Of a stretch of DNA of 64,000 nt, positions 59,181-64,000 are shown piece by piece (position 1 is the first letter of the stretch; every line of letters starts with the position of its first letter). The notes beneath the pieces were generated by a model. The model searched no databases, had not been told where the DNA came from, and saw only the letters and a list, made by a program, of their open reading frames with translations. The translations under genes were made by a program, and so were the position numbers. The stretch lies in the NCBI GenBank assembly GCA_014529385.2, contig CM043969.1, positions 69,755,176 to 69,819,175 of the forward strand, in the 5' to 3' direction. The DNA is from Adiantum capillus-veneris. Its lineage: Eukaryota; Streptophyta; Polypodiopsida; Polypodiales; Pteridaceae.

Positions 59181-59856
59181 CACGATGGTATTGTTATTTA
59201 GTGGTTGTTGAAAGAAAACGTCGTGCTTGGCACTGTCTAGGTCGACATGTATGCCACATGTGGTGCACTTCATAAAGCAGAAAAAGTACTCAAGGAGCTT
59301 TGTGTTCGAGATGTCGCCTCTTTGAATGCATTGATTGTGGGATATGCCCAACTTGGGTAGGGCCAAGGAGCTCTGGGCTATTTTTGGCAGGTGCGAAGCA
59401 AGGCTGTCTCTCCAGATGTGATCGCATAAGCTTGGCACTGCCTTGGTCGACATGTATGCCAAATGTGGTGCGCTTCATAAAGCACAAAACGTGCCTGAGG
59501 ATATTTCTGTCCGGTATGTCTTCTCTTGGAATGCACTGATTGTGGGATATGCCCACCTTGCCTGGGTTGTTTTCTGCGGGTTTTCACTGAAGATGCAATC
59601 ATCGCACCTTGAAGGCATGTGGCATTACACAAGATGCTGATATGTGCAAAATAAATCACGATGATATGGTTAGTTAGTGGTTGTTGAAAGAAATATGTCA
59701 TGCTTGGCACCCTCTAGGTTGACATGTATGCCAAATGTTGTGCAATTCATAAATCACAAAAGTACTTGAGGAGCTTCCTGTCCAAGATGTCGTCTCTTTG
59801 AATGCAATGATTGCGGAATATGCCCAACTTGGGTAGGGCCAAGAAGCTCAGGGTTG

Positions 59857-60456
59857 TTTCTAGCAGGTGTGAAGTGAGGATGTCTCTCTAGATGCGATCA
59901 CATAAGCTTGGCACTGCCTTAGCAACATGTATGCCAAATGTTGTGCACTTCATAAAGCACAAAAAGGGCTTCAAGAGCTTCCTGTCCAGGATGTCGTCTC
60001 TTGGAATGCACTGATTGCGGGATATGCCCAACTTGGGCAGGACCAAGAAGCTCTCGGCTCTTTTTGGCCGATGTGAAGCGAGCGTTTTCACTCCAATGAG
60101 ATGTATGGGCTGAGCCGCCAAGGGATGTTTGTAGCGATCAGTTAATGGGGGAAGGGATTCCGGTTTCTAGCAGGTGCGAAGCGAGGATGTCTCTCTAGAT
60201 GCGATCACATAAGCTTGGCACTGCCTTAGCAACATGTATGCCAAATGTTGTGCACTTCATAAAGCACAAAAAGTGCTTCAAGAGCTTTCTGTCCAGGATG
60301 TTGTCTCTTGGAATGCACTGATTGCGGGATATGCCCAACTTGGGCAGGACCAAGAAGCTCTCGGCTCTTTTTTGCCGATGCGAAGCGAGCGTTTTCACTC
60401 CAACGAGATGTATAGGCTGAGCCGCCAAGGGATGTTTGTAGCGATCAGTTAATGGC
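59857..60456 (+). repeat. 307-bp tandem duplication in the PPR array
   Basis: TTTCTAGCAGGTG(T/C)GAAG begins both units (59857, 60164) and both end GTAGCGATCAGTTAATGG. Between them lies GGGGAAGGGATTCCGG. Units differ at only a few positions. Confidence 0.85.
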
Positions 60457-60550
60457 ATGAAAACCATAATGTAATAGCATTCATGGCTTGCCGTGGTTAT
60501 ACCGCCCTTATGCATAAAGGACATGCATACTCAAAACATGTGAGCATGTG

Positions 60551-60712
<162 letters not shown>

Positions 60713-61049
60713 CGTTTCGGGGAAAATAAAAGAGAGGTGGTTCTTGAAAGAAAACGTTGTGCTTGGCTTTGCCTCGCTTGACATGTATGCCAGATGTAAT
60801 GCACTTCAGGTGCTTGAGGAACTTCCTGTCCGGGATGTCGTCTCTGTGAATGCATTGATTGCGGGATATGCCCATCTTGGGCATGGCCATGAAGCTCTGG
60901 GCTTTTTTTGATGGATGCAAAGCGAGGGTGTCTCTCAAGATGCAATCACATATTCTTACATCTTGAAGGCATCAGGGTGAGGAAGCTCTTGGATGTTTTC
61001 AGCAGATGGAGAGTGAGGGCATCTCTCCAGATTCAAATCACGCACGCTT

Positions 61050-62640
61050 GCAATCATGTCTAGGATGTCATCTCTTGGAATGCACTGATTGTGGGTGGTG
61101 CTCAAGATGCTGATATGGCCAAAAGAATTCACGATGATATTGTTATTCAATGGTTGTTGAAAGAAAATGTCATGCTTGGCACTGTCTAGGTTGACATGTA
61201 TGCCACATGTGGTGCACTTCATAAAGCACAAAAAGTACTCGAGGAGCTTTGTGTCCGAGATGTCGGCTCTTCGAATGCATTGATTGTGGGATATGCCCAA
61301 CTTGAGTAGGGCCAAGGAGCTCTGGGCTGTTTTCGGCGGGTGCGAAGCGAGGCTCTCTCTCCAAATGTGATCACATAACATTGGCACTGCCTTGGTCGAC
61401 ATGTATGCCAAATGTCATGCACTTCATAAAGCACAAAAAGTGCTTGAGGATCTTCCTGTCTGGTATGTCGTCTCTTGGAAGGCACTGATTGCGGGATATG
61501 CCCACCTTGGGTGAAGAAGCTCTGGGCTGTTTTCAACAGATGGAGAGTGAGGGCATCTCTCCAAATGCAATCACGTACGCTTGCAATCCTGTCATCTCTT
61601 GGAATGCACTGATTGTGGGTGGTGCTCAAGATGCTGATATGGCCAAAATAATTCACGATGATATTGTTATTCAATGGTTGTTGAAAGAAAACGCCGTGCT
61701 TGGCATTGTCTAGGTCGACATGTATGCCACATGTGGTGCACTTCATAAAGCAGAAAAAGTACTCGAGGAGCTTTATGTCCGAGATGTCGGCTCTTCGAAT
61801 GCATTGATTGTGAGATATGCCCAACTTGGGTAGGGCCAAGGAGCTCTGGCCTATTTTTGGCAGGTACGAAGCGAGCCTATCTCTCCAGATGTGATCACGT
61901 AACCTTGGCACTGCCTTGGTCGACATGTATGCCAAATGTGATGCACTTCATAAAGCACAAAAAGTGCTTGAGGATCTTCCTGTCTGGTATGTCGTCTCTT
62001 GGAATGCACTGATTGCGAGATATGCCCACCTTGGGTGAGGAAGCTCTGGGCTGTTTGCAGCAGATGGAGAGTGAGGGCATCTCTCCAAAATTCAAATGCA
62101 ATCACGTCGCTTGCAATCCTGTCCAGGATGTCATCTCTTGGAATGCAATGATTGTGGGTGATGCTCAAGATGCTGATGTGGCCAAAAGAATTCACGATGG
62201 TATTGTTATTCAGTGGTTGTTGAAAGAACACGTCATGCTTGGCACTGTCTAGGTCGACATGTATGCCACGTGTGGTGCACTTCATAAAGCAGAAAAAGTA
62301 CTCAAGGAGCTTTGTGTCCGAGATGTCAACTCTTTGAATGCATTGATTGTGGGATATGCCCAACTTGGGTAGGGCCAAGGAGCTCTAGGCTATTTTTGGC
62401 AGGTGCGAAGCAAGGCTGTCTCTCCAGATGTGATCACATAAGCTTGGCACTGCCTTGGTCGACATGTATGCCAAATGTGGTGCACTTCATAAAGCACAAA
62501 ACGTGCCTGAGGATATTTCTGTCCGGTATGTCGTCTCTTGGAATGCACTTATTGCGGGATATGCCCACCTTTCCTGGGTTGTTTTCTGCGGGTTTTCACT
62601 GAAGATGCAATCATCGCACCTTGAAGGCATGTGGCATTAC
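61050..62640 (+). repeat. ~535-bp PPR unit, three tandem copies
   Basis: Landmark GGATGTCATCTCTTGGAATG, or its deleted form, followed by GGTG(G/A)TGCTCAAGATGCTGAT lies near 61065-61100, 61598-61640 and 62125-62175. Each unit then carries CACTGTCTAGGT(T/C)GACATG and CACTGCCTTGGTCGACATG. One unit spans two to three PPR motifs, so the array grew by segmental units. Confidence 0.75.
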
Positions 62641-62949
62641 ACAAGATGCTGATATGTGCAAAAGAAATCACGATGATATGGTTAGTTAGGGATTGTTGAA
62701 AGAAAACGTCGTGCTTGGCATTGCCTTGCTGGACATGTATGCCAGATGTGGTGCACTTCATTAAGCACAAAAAGAGCTTGAGGAACTTAATGTCCAAGAT
62801 GTCGTCTCTTGGAATGCGGTATTTGTGTCATATGCCCAACTTGGGCAGTGGCAAGAAGCTATGGGCTGTTTTCGGTGGATGCGAAGGGAGGATGCAATCA
62901 CATACGCTTGCATCTTGAAGGCAAGGGTCAGGGTGAGAAAGCTCTAGGC

Positions 62950-63250
62950 TGTTTTCAGCAGATGCAGAGTGAGAGAGAGAGATGGAGGTAGAGAGAGAGC
63001 GGCGAGCGCACGAGATACGCGAAGCTGGCAGCCTGGCAGTGTTTTGTGCTCGGAACACAGAGAGAGAAGAGAGAGAGACCACACCTACCTCTTTCCCTTG
63101 CACCTCGAAACCGTCAACAACAGTCTCATTTTCAAATTTCACCAACATTGTCCCCACACGACGCACCTCTCCGGACAAGAGTTCCCACCCTGTTTTATCT
63201 TCGGCATACAACAGTGTCGAGACACAAGAACACCATGGCTGAAGTACTCA
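62950..63250 (+). other. Non-PPR segment between PPR units
   Basis: GAGAGA-rich sequence followed by a stretch with open frames (CTCGAAACCGTCAACAAC... to ACACCATGGCTGAAGTAC) that does not resemble a PPR motif. It may be a 5' UTR/promoter piece captured with a PPR gene: it ends in ATGGCTGAAGTACTC at 63235, and PPR-like sequence follows. Not assignable. Confidence 0.3.
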
Positions 63251-63600
63251 ATATCGACAGAGCTATTTTCAGCTCGTACAGAGAGGGCATCTCTCCAAAT
63301 GCAGTCATATACACTTGCACCTTGAAGGCGTGTGGCATTACACAGGATGTTGATATGTGAAAAAGAATTCACGATGATAGTGTTATCTAGTGGTTGTTGA
63401 AAGACGTCGTCATGCTTGGCACTGCCTTGGTCGTTGGTTGACATGTATGCCAAATATGGTGCACTTCATAAAGCACAAAACTGCTTGAGGAGCTTCATGT
63501 CCAGGATGTCATCTCTTGAAATGCTCTAATTGTGGGATGCCTAACTTGGCCACGGCCAAGGAGCTCTGGGCTGTTTTCAGCAGATGCGACATTGTGCTTG

Positions 63601-63739
63601 GCACTCCCTTGGTCGACACAAGGGAGGGAGGGGCATAGAAACTCACCCCAAAGAGAGAAGGGGAGAGAAAGAGAAAGAGAGATCGTGCCTACCAACTCAC
63701 CCTAGCGAGAGAGTGTGTGAGAGAGAGATCTATGAGACC

Positions 63740-63778
<39 letters not shown>

Positions 63779-63840
63779 TTTTCTTGATTTGGTTTATGAA
63801 ATTTGCGAGGAGCAAAGGACTTGAGGGTAAGAGGGGCCAT
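63601..63840. other. GA-rich 3' part of the Helitron
   Basis: Several GA-rich stretches, including (GA)n at about 63746-63774, and no gene. It leads into the 3' hairpin at 63841. Confidence 0.6.
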
Positions 63841-63871
63841 GCCGCCACCGAAGGCGGCGCCATTTTACTAG
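63841..63871 (+). terminator. Helitron 3' hairpin and CTAG end
   Basis: GCCGCC and GGCGGC pair around loop ACCGAA; nine bases later CTAG ends the element, followed by T. In Helitrons this hairpin marks the end of rolling-circle transfer. Confidence 0.7.
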
Positions 63872-64000
63872 TATAAATAAAAATTATCTGATACAAATAG
63901 TCAATCCAAAGTGCATTGCAAACAAGTGAATTTTCACAATTTTTTTTAATAAAAAATTTCACACTCACAACCACCCATCTCTTTTTTCCTCCTTTTGTGT
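63872..64000. other. AT-rich right flank
   Basis: No feature recognised. Confidence 0.5.

Noticed and set aside
60234-60452. Possible functional small PPR gene
   Set aside because: Only two motifs, no targeting peptide, and embedded in a tandem array of broken units.

Overview
This is a piece of a large, repeat-rich plant nuclear genome. Almost everything recognisable is transposable-element DNA, much of it nested. There is no bacterial-style gene organisation, and I found no rRNA, tRNA or CRISPR. The many decayed PPR motifs of the form [18 protein letters not shown] / [19 protein letters not shown] resemble the very large PPR families of seedless vascular plants. Together with the heavy retrotransposon load they suggest a fern (inference, moderate confidence).

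Layout. 1-3.7 kb: blocks of a ~180-bp satellite around a dead CACTA (TNP2-like) transposase and a small MITE. 3730-11170: a complete-ended Ty3/gypsy-like element (E1) with 597-bp LTRs, a tRNA-Asp primer site and gag, but no pol. It is inserted in the satellite, which resumes at 11171-12040. 12-17.9 kb: low-information repeats and a PPR-derived fragment. 17.9-33.6 kb: a second, 5'-truncated member of the E1 family (E2). E2 carries gag, RT, RNase H, integrase and then, unusually, a protease-like segment. It is interrupted by a 247-bp MITE, a complete Ty1/copia element (23595-29358, 192-bp LTRs, AGAAG target duplication) and a foldback element with long inverted arms. 33.6-36.9 kb: a copia remnant and unassigned DNA with a ~118-bp TA tract. 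37028-42112: a gag-only element with LTRs of 1.6 and 2.1 kb (LARD-like). 42.7-54.4 kb: a minus-strand tandem array of three LTRs and two ~2-kb internal regions, in which gag is joined to a chromodomain remnant with the rest of pol missing. 54.4-56.2 kb: a minus-strand copia 5' end.

56519-63871 is read as a non-autonomous Helitron. It has A|TC at the 5' end, a GC-rich hairpin and CTAG|T at the 3' end, and no Rep/helicase. It carries two exons of what looks like an ordinary plant gene, with splice sites, plus a multi-copy array of broken PPR units. Part of that array is a ~535-bp tandem triplication and part a 307-bp tandem duplication, whose junction holds a second copy of the Helitron 5' subterminal motif.

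Most coding regions are pseudogenes. The longest open frame is the copia gag-pol, with one stop codon, a changed integrase catalytic residue and an in-frame 228-bp duplication. The features I find most unusual are the gene-carrying Helitron, the E1/E2 family (protease after integrase, and a conserved small 3' ORF behind a PPT-like and TATA-like module), the three-LTR array, the MITE family with clean 8-bp target duplications, and the foldback with hairpins inside its arms.
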